From contig JAOLYB010000005.1 of assembly GCA_028343215.1 (NCBI GenBank), forward strand, positions 1-52,240: a stretch of 52,240 bases of DNA, written 5' to 3'. Below the pieces are notes generated by a model that did not search any database, was not told where the DNA came from, and saw only the letters and a list, made by a program, of their open reading frames with translations. Source of the DNA: Candidatus Nitrosopelagicus sp. (GTDB taxonomy: Archaea; Thermoproteota; Nitrososphaeria; Nitrososphaerales; Nitrosopumilaceae). How positions within the stretch are numbered: position 1 is the first letter of the stretch; every line of letters starts with the position of its first letter. Positions 18,291 through 25,947 of the stretch are shown here, piece after piece. Both the position numbers and the translations under genes were made by a program.

Positions 18291-18743
18291 ATGAAACAAA
18301 AGTATCAGGAATACCTAAAATTAAACAAAAACGTCTTTCTAGGTTTCCTGGCTTCAGTCGTCATCTCTGCAATTGCAGCAGATTATTTTGGAGATCAAGC
18401 TGATTATCTCAATTCATCTTTTACTTTGATTATTGATTATGCTGTTTTCTTTTCAGTTTTTGGTGGATTGTACTATTTTGATAATCGAAAAAAGTATGTT
18501 TTAGATAACGGTCAAAAAGATAATGCACTCTTAAAATCTGATTTAATAAAAATTATTTCATCACTAGGAATTGGTGAAATAGTCTATACAATTGTTAGAT
18601 GGATTTTACAGTACTATTTGTTACAAATTGACTATGAACCTTACATGGCATCAATCGTTTCACAATCGATCGCATTAGTGATTTACATGATTACATTAAA
18701 TTTATCTGTAAAATTCACAAAATTGTATAAAGATGGAAATTAG
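18291..18743 (+). CDS. Small four-helix membrane protein
   Basis: 150-aa integral membrane protein with about four helices (residues 15-33, 44-62, 87-110, 120-138) and short charged loops (FDNRKKYVLDNGQKDNALLK). No family is recognised. The last 11 nt overlap the start of the RNase HI-like gene in another frame, so the two are likely translated from one transcript. Function unknown. Confidence 0.65.
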   Translation: MKQKYQEYLKLNKNVFLGFLASVVISAIAADYFGDQADYLNSSFTLIIDYAVFFSVFGGLYYFDNRKKYVLDNGQKDNALLKSDLIKIISSLGIGEIVYTIVRWILQYYLLQIDYEPYMASIVSQSIALVIYMITLNLSVKFTKLYKDGN

Positions 18744-19089
18744 TGTTTACGTTGATGGTGCAGGTGGTGAAAAATCTGGCTATGGATTTTTCATTAAAGA
18801 GACAGGTGAATCCTTCTATGAAAATAAATCTGGATTAACAAACAATCAGGCTGAATATCACGCAATAATTGCAGCATTAAAAAAATTTCAAGATTCAACT
18901 CATAAAATTACAATTTTTAGTGATTCAAAAAATACTGTTAATCAATTGAATCATGAATTTGCAATAAATAATGAGCAATTACGTATTCTAGCACAAGAAT
19001 CTTGGTTATTAATACCAAAAATTCCTGAATTAAAAATAATATGGATTCCAAGAAAGGAAAATTTAGCAGGAAAGATGCTCGGAAGCTAA
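18733..19089 (+). CDS. RNase HI-like protein with altered last acidic residue
   Basis: 118-aa RNase H-fold protein. The first three catalytic acids are present: Asp8 (YVDGAG), Glu41 (NNQAEYHA) and Asp64 (FSDSKNTV). The C-terminal motif reads PRKENLAGKMLG, so the position that is Asp134 in E. coli RNase HI is Gly113. It probably acts on RNA-DNA hybrids, for example primers or R-loops, if activity survives this change. It is coupled to the upstream membrane-protein gene by an 11-nt overlap. The ATG is the only sensible start, because the first strand begins at residue 2. Confidence 0.85.
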   Translation: MEISVYVDGAGGEKSGYGFFIKETGESFYENKSGLTNNQAEYHAIIAALKKFQDSTHKITIFSDSKNTVNQLNHEFAINNEQLRILAQESWLLIPKIPELKIIWIPRKENLAGKMLGS

Positions 19090-19097
19090 TTTGGAAT

Positions 19098-19107
19098 AGC
19101 TTTAATT
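19098..19107 (+). promoter_or_regulatory. TATA/BRE element agctttaatt
   Basis: Same decamer as upstream of 10816 and 21295. Its centre is about 35 nt from the ATG at 19138, so it likely drives the 4-hydroxybutyryl-CoA synthetase gene. Confidence 0.5.
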
Positions 19108-19137
19108 ATACAAAAATTTTTTATTAAAAAACATACA

Positions 19138-21234
19138 ATGACTGATTCTGTTTTCCTATCCCCAAAATCCATTGCGATAATTGGGGCTTCAGATAAAGAA
19201 GGTAGTGTAGGTCGTGCAATTACATCAAATATTATGAAAGGCTACAAAGGAACAATCTATCCAATTAGTCCAACACGTGAAACTGTTTTCGATAAAAAAG
19301 CATACAAGTCAGTACTAGATGTTCCAGGAAAAATTGATCTAGCAGTTGTTGTAACAAAAAATACTATCGTTCCAGCAGTGTTAGAAGAATGTGGAAAAAA
19401 GAAACTTAGGGGTGCAATTGTAATCACTGCCGGTTTCAAAGAGGTTGATGAAGAAGGTGCAAAGTTAGAACAAAAATTAAAAGATATTGCAAAAAAATAC
19501 AAATTACAAATTATTGGTCCAAATTGTCTTGGTGTTATGAATCTTGAACCAAAAACAATGATGAATTCAACATTTCTTAAAATTACTCCTAAATCTGGAG
19601 AAATTGCTCTTATTTCGCAAAGTGGTGCAATATGTGCTGCATTAGTTGAAGACGCAAGTGCACAAGGAATTGGATTTTCTGCTGTAATTAGCATGGGAAA
19701 CAAAGCAGACATGAGTGAAATTGATATGCTCAAAATGCTTGCCGAACACAAACAAACCAAAGTTATTGTTATGTATCTTGAAGACATGGGAAACGGTCAA
19801 GAATTTCTTAAAGTTTGTAAAGATATTACAAGAAAAAAGAAAAAACCTGTTTTAGTATTAAAATCTGGAAGAAGTCCAGAAGGTGCACAAGCTGCAATGT
19901 CACATACTGGTGCATTAATGGGTTCTGATGAAATTTACGATGCACTGTTAAAACAATCAGGTGCAATACGTGTTGATACTATGGAAGAGTTATTTGATTA
20001 TGCAACCGCATTTTCAAAACAACCACTTCCAATGAATGGTGATTTGGTAATTGTTTCAAATGCAGGTGGACCTGCAATCATTTCAACTGATGCATGCTCA
20101 AAACTTGGAATAAAAATGGCAAAAATTGAAGAGATTAGAAAAAAGATTGATGCTGTAATTCCTCCATGGGGAAGTTCACGTAATCCTGTAGATATTGTGG
20201 GTGATGCAGATTTTAATAGATTTGAAAATGTATTGAATGAAGTATTAAAACACAAAAATGTTGGCTCTGTAATATCCATGTGTACTCCATCTGCAACTTT
20301 GGATTATGATAAACTTGCAAACGTTATAGTTTCTATGTCAAAAAAATACAAAAAAACAATGTTAGCTAGTTTGATGGGATTAGATGAAGGAATAACTAAT
20401 CGTGAAATCTTGGCAAATGGTGATGTTCCATATTATAATTATGCAGAAGGCTCAATTCGTGCATTAAAAGCAATGCTCACTTTTACGAATTGGATAAAAA
20501 ACCCATCTGGAAAAATTACAAAATTTACTGTGAAAAAGGATAAAGTAAAAAAAATCTTAGATAATGCAAAAAAAGAAAAACGAGATGCCTTACTAGAAGA
20601 AGAAGGTCAAGAAATTCTTAGAGCATACGGTTTTCCATTACCTGCTAGTAAATTAGCAAAATCAAAAAAAGAAGCAGTAATTGCTTCTAAAAAAATCGGT
20701 TATCCTGTAGTTTTAAAAATTGCATCACCTCAAATTATTCATAAATCTGACGCTGGCGGAGTAAAAGTTAATCTTCAAAATGCAAAAGATGTTGAAATTG
20801 CATTTGATACTATCATGAAAAATGCAAAAAAATACAATAAGAAAGCAGACATCAAAGGTGTTTTAGTTGTTGAGATGGTAAAAGGTGGAAAAGAAATGAT
20901 CATTGGTTCAAAACTTGAACCTGGACTCGGACCTGTTGTTATGCTTGGAATGGGTGGAATTTATGTTGAAGTTCTAAAAGATGTTACCTTCAAACTCGCA
21001 CCAATGACAAACATTGAAGCAGATGATATGATATCTTCTATTAAAACTAAAAAAATTCTGGAAGGTGTTAGAGGGGAAAAACCATCTGATATCAAAAAAC
21101 TCTCTGAATGTATTCAAAGACTATCTCAGTTAGTATCCGATTTCCATGAAATTAAAGAATTAGATATGAATCCTGTTTTGGTTATGGAAAAACAAAAGGG
21201 TTGTAAAGTTCTAGATGTGCGCATTGGTCTATAG
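19138..21234 (+). CDS. 4-hydroxybutyryl-CoA synthetase (ADP-forming)
   Basis: Acid-CoA ligase of the NDP-forming family with alpha and beta parts fused, 698 aa. Residues 1-130 are the CoA-binding Rossmann domain (IAIIGASDKEGSVGRAI). Succinyl-CoA ligase-like domains follow, with the phosphorylated His256 in MSHTGAL. The C-terminal part from about 475 is the ATP-grasp domain (GYPVVLKIASP, IHKSDAGGV, ELDMNPV). Thaumarchaea use such ADP-forming enzymes for 3-hydroxypropionate and 4-hydroxybutyrate in their carbon fixation cycle. Adjacency to 4-hydroxybutyryl-CoA dehydratase favours 4-hydroxybutyrate here. The general family annotation would be acetyl-CoA synthetase (ADP-forming). Confidence 0.88.
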   Translation: MTDSVFLSPKSIAIIGASDKEGSVGRAITSNIMKGYKGTIYPISPTRETVFDKKAYKSVLDVPGKIDLAVVVTKNTIVPAVLEECGKKKLRGAIVITAGFKEVDEEGAKLEQKLKDIAKKYKLQIIGPNCLGVMNLEPKTMMNSTFLKITPKSGEIALISQSGAICAALVEDASAQGIGFSAVISMGNKADMSEIDMLKMLAEHKQTKVIVMYLEDMGNGQEFLKVCKDITRKKKKPVLVLKSGRSPEGAQAAMSHTGALMGSDEIYDALLKQSGAIRVDTMEELFDYATAFSKQPLPMNGDLVIVSNAGGPAIISTDACSKLGIKMAKIEEIRKKIDAVIPPWGSSRNPVDIVGDADFNRFENVLNEVLKHKNVGSVISMCTPSATLDYDKLANVIVSMSKKYKKTMLASLMGLDEGITNREILANGDVPYYNYAEGSIRALKAMLTFTNWIKNPSGKITKFTVKKDKVKKILDNAKKEKRDALLEEEGQEILRAYGFPLPASKLAKSKKEAVIASKKIGYPVVLKIASPQIIHKSDAGGVKVNLQNAKDVEIAFDTIMKNAKKYNKKADIKGVLVVEMVKGGKEMIIGSKLEPGLGPVVMLGMGGIYVEVLKDVTFKLAPMTNIEADDMISSIKTKKILEGVRGEKPSDIKKLSECIQRLSQLVSDFHEIKELDMNPVLVMEKQKGCKVLDVRIGL

Positions 21235-21242
21235 TTAGGCAC

Positions 21243-21267
21243 AGCTTTAATTGCAAACTTTTTAATT
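21243..21267 (+). promoter_or_regulatory. Two candidate TATA elements before the dehydratase gene
   Basis: agctttaatt (21243-21252) repeats the decamer of the preceding gene but lies about 48 nt from the start. ctttttaatt (21258-21267) has the more usual distance of about 32 nt. Either a short leader or two start sites is possible. Confidence 0.4.
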
Positions 21268-21294
21268 ATTTGAATCACTAAGTGTAGTAGCGAC

Positions 21295-22818
21295 ATGCAA
21301 AAAACAGTAAAACCAATTAGAACTGGAGAGGAATACATAGAGAGCCTAAAAGGTAGAGATCTCAAAATTTACTTGTTTGGTGAATTGGTAAAAGAACCAG
21401 TTAGTCATCCAATGATTAGACCTTCAATTAATGCAGTAGCAAAAACATACGATCTTGCAGTTGAAGAAGAAGAACTTGCATTCCCTCAGTCTTCAATTTC
21501 TGGTGAAAGGGTAAATCGTTTTTTGCACATTGCTGAAAGTGCAGAAGATTTAGTTTTACAAAATAAAATGCAGAGAAAATTAGGACAACTTACTGGTACA
21601 TGTTTCCAAAGATGTGTTGGTATGGATGCAATGAACTCGCTTCACTCCACAACATTTGAAATTGATGAAAAACATGGTACAAAATATCATCAGAGATTAT
21701 TAGAATTTATCAAAATGGTTCAACATGAGAATTTGGTAATCGGTGGAGCAATGACCGACGTTAAAGGTGACAGAAGTCTTGCACCTAGTGAACAAGAAGA
21801 TCCTGATTTATTTTTACATATTGTTGATAGAGATGACAAAGGTGTTTACGTCACAGGTGCCAAAGCACATCAAACTGGTACAATTAATTCACATTGGATG
21901 ATTGTAATGCCTACCATGAGATTATTAGAAAATGACAAAGACTACGCAATTGTTGGGGCACTTCCAGTAGATGCACCTGGAATAACTTACATCTACGGAA
22001 GACAATCTTGTGATACCCGTAGTATGGAACCGGGTGACATTGATGTTGGAAACTCTGAATTTGGTGGACAAGAAACTATGGTAATCTTTGACCGTGTTTT
22101 CATACCAAACGAAATGATCTTTATGGATGGTGAATATGAATTTGCATCTATGTTAGTTGAACGATTTACCTGTTATCATAGAAGAAGCTATGTTTGTAAA
22201 ACTGGTTTAGGTGATGTTTTAATTGGTGCAGCAGCAGCCATTGCTGAATATAATGGAGTTCCAAAAGTTTCACACATTAAAGATAAAATAATTGAAATGA
22301 CACATCTTAACGAATCAATCTATGCCGCAGGAATTGCAGCATCATATCAAGGTCACAAGATGAAATCTGGTGTATTTCTTAACGATGATATGCTTGCAAA
22401 TGTATGTAAACATAATGTTACTAGATTACCATACGAATTAGCAAGACTTGCTCAGGATGTTGCTGGTGGAATACTAGTCACATTGCCATCTGAAGCAGAA
22501 TTCAGAAGTGCAGAAACTGGACCGCTCTTGGAAAAATATCTCAAAGGTAAATCTGGAATTGAAGTTGAAAACAGAATGAGAATATTAAGATTAATTGAAA
22601 ACATGACAATGGGACGAAATGCAGTTGGTTATCTAACTGAATCAATGCATGGTGCAGGTTCACCACAAGCCCAAAGAATTCAAATCGCTCGTCAAATGCA
22701 ATTAGGTTACAAAAAACAACTTGCAAAAAATTTGGCTAAAGTCAAAGAAGAACCTGAAGAAATGAAAGAGAATTCAGAATACTTCAAACGTGTGTTCAAA
22801 ATACCAGAAAAGAAATAA
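21295..22818 (+). CDS. abfD: 4-hydroxybutyryl-CoA dehydratase
   Basis: FAD and [4Fe-4S] radical dehydratase turning 4-hydroxybutyryl-CoA into crotonyl-CoA, the key reaction of the 3-hydroxypropionate/4-hydroxybutyrate cycle. 507 aa, the usual family length, with acyl-CoA dehydrogenase-like folds. Cluster ligands by alignment with the Clostridium enzyme: Cys103 and Cys107 (TCFQRC), His295 and Cys301 (YHRRSYVC). The His-Cys distance is 6, against 7 in the Clostridium aminobutyricum enzyme (His292/Cys299). GQETMVIFDRVFIP (about 262-275) is a typical family segment. It has its own promoter region 60 nt after the synthetase. Confidence 0.95.
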   Translation: MQKTVKPIRTGEEYIESLKGRDLKIYLFGELVKEPVSHPMIRPSINAVAKTYDLAVEEEELAFPQSSISGERVNRFLHIAESAEDLVLQNKMQRKLGQLTGTCFQRCVGMDAMNSLHSTTFEIDEKHGTKYHQRLLEFIKMVQHENLVIGGAMTDVKGDRSLAPSEQEDPDLFLHIVDRDDKGVYVTGAKAHQTGTINSHWMIVMPTMRLLENDKDYAIVGALPVDAPGITYIYGRQSCDTRSMEPGDIDVGNSEFGGQETMVIFDRVFIPNEMIFMDGEYEFASMLVERFTCYHRRSYVCKTGLGDVLIGAAAAIAEYNGVPKVSHIKDKIIEMTHLNESIYAAGIAASYQGHKMKSGVFLNDDMLANVCKHNVTRLPYELARLAQDVAGGILVTLPSEAEFRSAETGPLLEKYLKGKSGIEVENRMRILRLIENMTMGRNAVGYLTESMHGAGSPQAQRIQIARQMQLGYKKQLAKNLAKVKEEPEEMKENSEYFKRVFKIPEKK

Positions 22819-22820
22819 TT

Positions 22821-23552
22821 CTAAAGTTTTTTCTTATCATCATTCACTGATTCATCTTTTTCTGAAGATTTGATATTCTCTGAGTCTTTCTTGCTCTCAA
22901 AATTATTCTCTGTATCTTCATCTTTTTCTGAAGATTTGATATTCTCTGAGTCTTTCTTGCTCTCAAAATTATTCTCTGTATCTTCATCTTTTGATTCATC
23001 ATTTCTATATTGAAATTCAACCTTCTTTTTTTCTTTACATGCAAAATGCTTTACAATCATGATTCCAATTATCACAGCAATTATTATGTAGTTAATTGGC
23101 GGTTGTAAAATTTGCGTTATGTATCCTACTTGTGGTATTACATATTCTACTTGCCCTAGATATTCCCTTTCTGTTATTGGATAATCTGTTCCCGCTATAG
23201 ATGATGCATTAGCATCTCCCTTTGTTCTTACTATCTTTTGATCATCTACAGACATATCCAAACTAACTCTGTGAACAATCACTCTTTCTTTTCCTTGCTC
23301 GTATAATTTAGGCGAATAAAATACAATAATGTCACCTTTCTCAACATCTTCAAATGGTGTATTACCTTCTACAACTATTACATCATAAACCTCTAATGCT
23401 GGAATCATACTTCCACTTGAAACTACATAAAATGGATTTGAGGTTCCAAAAACTGCTTGTAGTCCTATCCAAATTACGGCAATTGCTACGACAATAATTA
23501 TTACATCTTTGATTAGACTTTTTGCTGAACTTGCCAAATTATATTTGCTCAC
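22821..23552 (-). CDS. Signal peptidase I (archaeal/Sec11 type) with repeated acidic tail
   Basis: Membrane serine protease that removes signal peptides, 243 aa. An N-terminal helix (about 17-36) is followed by the catalytic domain: Ser48 in SSGSMIP, His94 in VIVHRVS, and the conserved KGDAN (Asp113) of the archaeal/ER type, which uses Ser-His instead of Ser-Lys. A second helix lies near 150-170. The cytoplasmic tail holds two exact copies of a 22-residue Glu/Lys/Ser/Asn-rich unit. Start is GTG at 23552, because the usual first residues MSKYN begin there. It ends 2 nt from the convergent dehydratase stop. Confidence 0.93.
   Translation of the reverse strand: MSKYNLASSAKSLIKDVIIIVVAIAVIWIGLQAVFGTSNPFYVVSSGSMIPALEVYDVIVVEGNTPFEDVEKGDIIVFYSPKLYEQGKERVIVHRVSLDMSVDDQKIVRTKGDANASSIAGTDYPITEREYLGQVEYVIPQVGYITQILQPPINYIIIAVIIGIMIVKHFACKEKKKVEFQYRNDESKDEDTENNFESKKDSENIKSSEKDEDTENNFESKKDSENIKSSEKDESVNDDKKKL
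22851..22982 (-). repeat. Exact 66-bp tandem duplication in the signal peptidase tail
   Basis: Positions 22851-22916 and 22917-22982 are identical over all 66 bases, with 10 more matching bases after them. The period is a multiple of three, so it adds 22 amino acids in frame. Perfect identity at synonymous sites means the duplication is recent. Confidence 0.97.
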
Positions 23553-23582
23553 TAAATTACTAAGATAAATCTTATCGATTAT

Positions 23583-24347
23583 CTATAATTTGTCTCCACA
23601 ACTCTCACAAAATTTAGAGTCTGGTCTGTTATCAAAATTACAACTAGGACATCTTAAGCCGCTTCCTGCTGCAACAGTTTGTTCTACTTTCACGTCTGTT
23701 TTTTCAGATTTACCTAAAAAGATAACTTCACCTACAGTTCCAATCCTACTCCAACTAATGCTTATGTCATTTCCCTCGTCATCTGAAATAAGTAACACTA
23801 ACTCTTGATTTGAATTCACGCCTACTTGTTTTGCCTTTCCAATTTTTTTTGCACTTTCATCAAAAACATCCATACCGAAAATTGATCTAAATGTTCCATC
23901 ACTAGGACTAGGTTGTTCTGAAACTTCTTGCTGTACACTTTCTGATTGAACTGGTGTATCAAAGCTTGAAAGACCTGTGTCTTGTTGTTGCTCAATTGGA
24001 TTTGCTAATCCTACATTCATTGCTTCGTTTGGTTTTCTAAATTCCCTATATTCTGCAATTGTTGAATCACATCCATTGCATAGATATTTTCCTCTTTCAG
24101 CTAAAACTAAATTCTCAGCAACTTCTTCGTTTGGATTTTCAAATTCAATTTTTGGACTACCTTCAAACTCTTTTTCACACGTATTGCATGTATATTTAGA
24201 AATTAATTCTGATTCTAATCTTCCAATCGGTGCTAAAAATAGATCTGGTCCTCCGAGATTACCTTTACTTTGTTGTTGATCAGTTACTCGGGCCATCACA
24301 AATCCACCTGAACCTCTAAGTTTTTTCAATCGAAGTTCTGCACTCAT
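23583..24347 (-). CDS. Zinc-ribbon protein with central PRC-barrel-like domain
   Basis: Cytoplasmic protein of about 254 aa. N-terminal region: basic start (MSAELRLKKLRGSGGFVMARV), then two Cys pairs (CNTC and CNGC) flanking an acidic stretch, probably one zinc site. A Gln/Ser/Pro-rich linker follows. The segment MDVFDESAKKIGKAKQVGV with the strands after it looks like a PRC barrel. The C-terminal zinc ribbon is CPSC-x11-CESC. An in-frame ATG 24 nt upstream exists, but MSAEL is the better start. No enzyme motif; a regulatory or scaffold role is a guess. It is divergent from a thioredoxin gene. Confidence 0.75.
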   Translation of the reverse strand: MSAELRLKKLRGSGGFVMARVTDQQQSKGNLGGPDLFLAPIGRLESELISKYTCNTCEKEFEGSPKIEFENPNEEVAENLVLAERGKYLCNGCDSTIAEYREFRKPNEAMNVGLANPIEQQQDTGLSSFDTPVQSESVQQEVSEQPSPSDGTFRSIFGMDVFDESAKKIGKAKQVGVNSNQELVLLISDDEGNDISISWSRIGTVGEVIFLGKSEKTDVKVEQTVAAGSGLRCPSCNFDNRPDSKFCESCGDKL

Positions 24348-24407
24348 GTTCACATACATGAAGTACGTCATTTAAGTATATTTTGAAATTTTTTTAAATG
24401 ATCTGGC

Positions 24408-24424
24408 AACACGGTGTTATAATC
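24408..24424 (+). promoter_or_regulatory. Palindrome overlapping the thioredoxin TATA region
   Basis: aacac-g-gtgtt (24408-24418) is an exact inverted repeat running into gttataatc (24416-24424), in the short divergent region between the zinc-ribbon gene and the thioredoxin gene. The arrangement looks like an operator at a core promoter; the TATA to ATG distance (about 50 nt) would leave a short leader. Confidence 0.35.
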
Positions 24425-24469
24425 ACAAATACATTTTTAGATGTGAACTTTTGATAAAATTTGTCAATC

Positions 24470-24802
24470 ATGGCAATAACAGAAATAGATGATCCAAAAT
24501 CATGGGAAACCGACGTCCTCAGCTCTGACAAGCCAGTCTTTGTAGACTTCTGGGCACAATGGTGTGGACCATGTAGAATGGTAGGACCTGTTGTAGAGGA
24601 ACTTGCTGGAGATTATGATGGTAAAGTTAACTTTGTAAAAGTTAATGTTGATAATGCACAAGAAATAGCACAAAAATATAATGTGTTTAGTATTCCAACA
24701 TTGTTACTTTTGAACAAAGGTGAAATCATTGCTCAACAAGTAGGCGCAGGATCTAAAGAAGTATACCAAAATATGATAGATAGAGCACTCGAAAAAATTT
24801 AG
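24470..24802 (+). CDS. trxA: Thioredoxin
   Basis: Small disulfide reductase of 110 aa with active site WCGPC (about residues 31-35), the cis-Pro segment SIPTLLL, and full thioredoxin length. ATG at 24470 (MAITEID) is preferred over a TTG 9 nt upstream, which only adds three residues. Cytoplasmic, no signal peptide. It lies in a cluster of zinc-ribbon proteins whose Cys sites could be thioredoxin substrates (inference). A second, longer thioredoxin is at 35451. Confidence 0.93.
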   Translation: MAITEIDDPKSWETDVLSSDKPVFVDFWAQWCGPCRMVGPVVEELAGDYDGKVNFVKVNVDNAQEIAQKYNVFSIPTLLLLNKGEIIAQQVGAGSKEVYQNMIDRALEKI

Positions 24803-24863
24803 GCTCTACTAATTTTCTCTTTTTATTCTAAACTATTAATATTAGATTCCTCTACATTCAATT

Positions 24864-25397
24864 ATGTCATTAGGAGAAATCGATACATACAATCTTACTT
24901 TTGAAAAGTTACAAACGTTATTTGCTGAAACTCAAGGATATTACGAATCTTTTCTAGACTCTAACAATTTGTATAAAGCCGGTAAAATTTCTGATAAAGA
25001 ATTCTTTCAAAAACTAGGTGATTACACTGCTGCTTATTCTGCTTTATTATTTTTAGGTGTTAATTCATTAACAGAATTGAAAAAAGCGCTAGATCAAGTT
25101 TCAAAGGGTGTCGGAACAGGCGGAACACAATCTCCTGGATTAATGCCTGGAATGGGACAACCTGGAGTGATGCCTGGAATGAATGCAGGTCCACGAGTAG
25201 GTGGACCTGACAATCCTGTTGGCGCTCCACCTTCTGTAATGGGTACTGCACCTAGTGGATTTAATGAACCTGGAACACTTCCAACGCCTGATCCCGCATT
25301 ACTTCCACGAAAACAAAGTGGTGGAAGTTGTACTTCATGTGGAGCAGAGTTAAGACCAAATGCTAAATTCTGCACAAAGTGTGGCTCAAAACAATAA
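24864..25397 (+). CDS. Helical protein with Pro/Gly linker and C-terminal zinc ribbon
   Basis: 177 aa. The N-terminal 75 residues are helical (FEKLQTLFAETQGYYESFLD; KISDKEFFQKLGDYTAAYSALLF), recalling short SHOCT-like modules. Residues about 80-150 are a low-complexity Pro/Gly/Met linker (repeated PGMGQPG- and PGMNAG-like units). The end is a zinc ribbon CTSC-x10-CTKC. The same ribbon type ends both neighbouring genes (23583 and 25400). Cytoplasmic; function unknown. The 3' end is 2 nt from the convergent gene. Confidence 0.72.
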   Translation: MSLGEIDTYNLTFEKLQTLFAETQGYYESFLDSNNLYKAGKISDKEFFQKLGDYTAAYSALLFLGVNSLTELKKALDQVSKGVGTGGTQSPGLMPGMGQPGVMPGMNAGPRVGGPDNPVGAPPSVMGTAPSGFNEPGTLPTPDPALLPRKQSGGSCTSCGAELRPNAKFCTKCGSKQ

Positions 25398-25399
25398 TT

Positions 25400-25762
25400 C
25401 TAAGTAATATTACATCCGCATTCTCTACAAAATTTTGCGTATGGTGAATTTTTTGCTCCACATTCTGCACAAAATTGTTCTTCTCCTGATGATTCGGAAT
25501 TTGCACTTCCGTACATTCCAGAACCTAAAACAGCACCTGTTGGAACATACTTGTCATCATCAATAATTTCTACTGGTGCAAAGTCCTGTTCTTCAACATA
25601 AGTGTATAATCTTGGAATACTCTCTTCTTTTCCTGTAGGGTCTGGAACCATATCCCCTAACCAAAATGAAAATCTCATCAAAGTAAGCTCTGGTGTTGAA
25701 AATGCCAGTGTATGTGCTGACATGTAATCATTTGCTGCCTGTTTTCCATTGAATACTTTCAT
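25400..25762 (-). CDS. Small protein with C-terminal zinc ribbon
   Basis: 120 aa when started at the ATG at 25762 (MKVFNGKQAAND). An open frame continues upstream through tRNA-Ala and is not coding. The N-terminal half (about 1-75) is an unrecognised alpha/beta region (MRFSFWLGDMVPDPTG, RLYTYVEEQDF). A Gly/Ser linker leads to the zinc ribbon CAEC-x10-CREC. It lies 41 nt downstream of tRNA-Ala on the same strand, so it may share that promoter. It is the third zinc-ribbon gene of this cluster. Confidence 0.68.
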   Translation of the reverse strand: MKVFNGKQAANDYMSAHTLAFSTPELTLMRFSFWLGDMVPDPTGKEESIPRLYTYVEEQDFAPVEIIDDDKYVPTGAVLGSGMYGSANSESSGEEQFCAECGAKNSPYAKFCRECGCNIT

Positions 25763-25803
25763 GATTAAATTATCATTTTTCACTGTATAATGTTTTCGTG
25801 AAG

Positions 25804-25875
25804 TGGACCGAGAGGGAATCGAACCCTCGACATCCACGTTGCGAACGTGGCGCTATACCCCTAAGCCATCGGCCC
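25804..25875 (-). tRNA. tRNA-Ala (anticodon CGC)
   Basis: Minus-strand cloverleaf of about 72 nt: acceptor GGGCCGA with TCGGTCC, anticodon stem CCACG/CGTGG with loop TTCGCAA, T arm GAGGG-TTCGATT-CCCTC. Discriminator A, no intron, no encoded CCA. Confidence 0.94.
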
Positions 25876-25947
25876 TAATATTTGCAATTTTCTACAATGT
25901 ATATTCATTTTTACTCTAGTAATGTACACAAAATTTAGACAAACAAA

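Noticed and set aside
19257-19787. 176-codon open frame antisense to the ADP-forming synthetase
   Set aside because: The plus strand has an unambiguous CoA-ligase frame with all motifs; the reverse product has no recognisable features or promoter.
22844-23044. Overlapping basic 66-aa frame and CRISPR-like repetition in the signal peptidase tail
   Set aside because: The repeats are two direct tandem copies without spacers and keep the signal peptidase frame; the other frame is a by-product of the repeat.
25763-25837. N-terminal extension of the 25400 zinc-ribbon gene upstream to 25837
   Set aside because: It runs into tRNA-Ala; the ATG at 25762 is a proper start, so the extension is chance.
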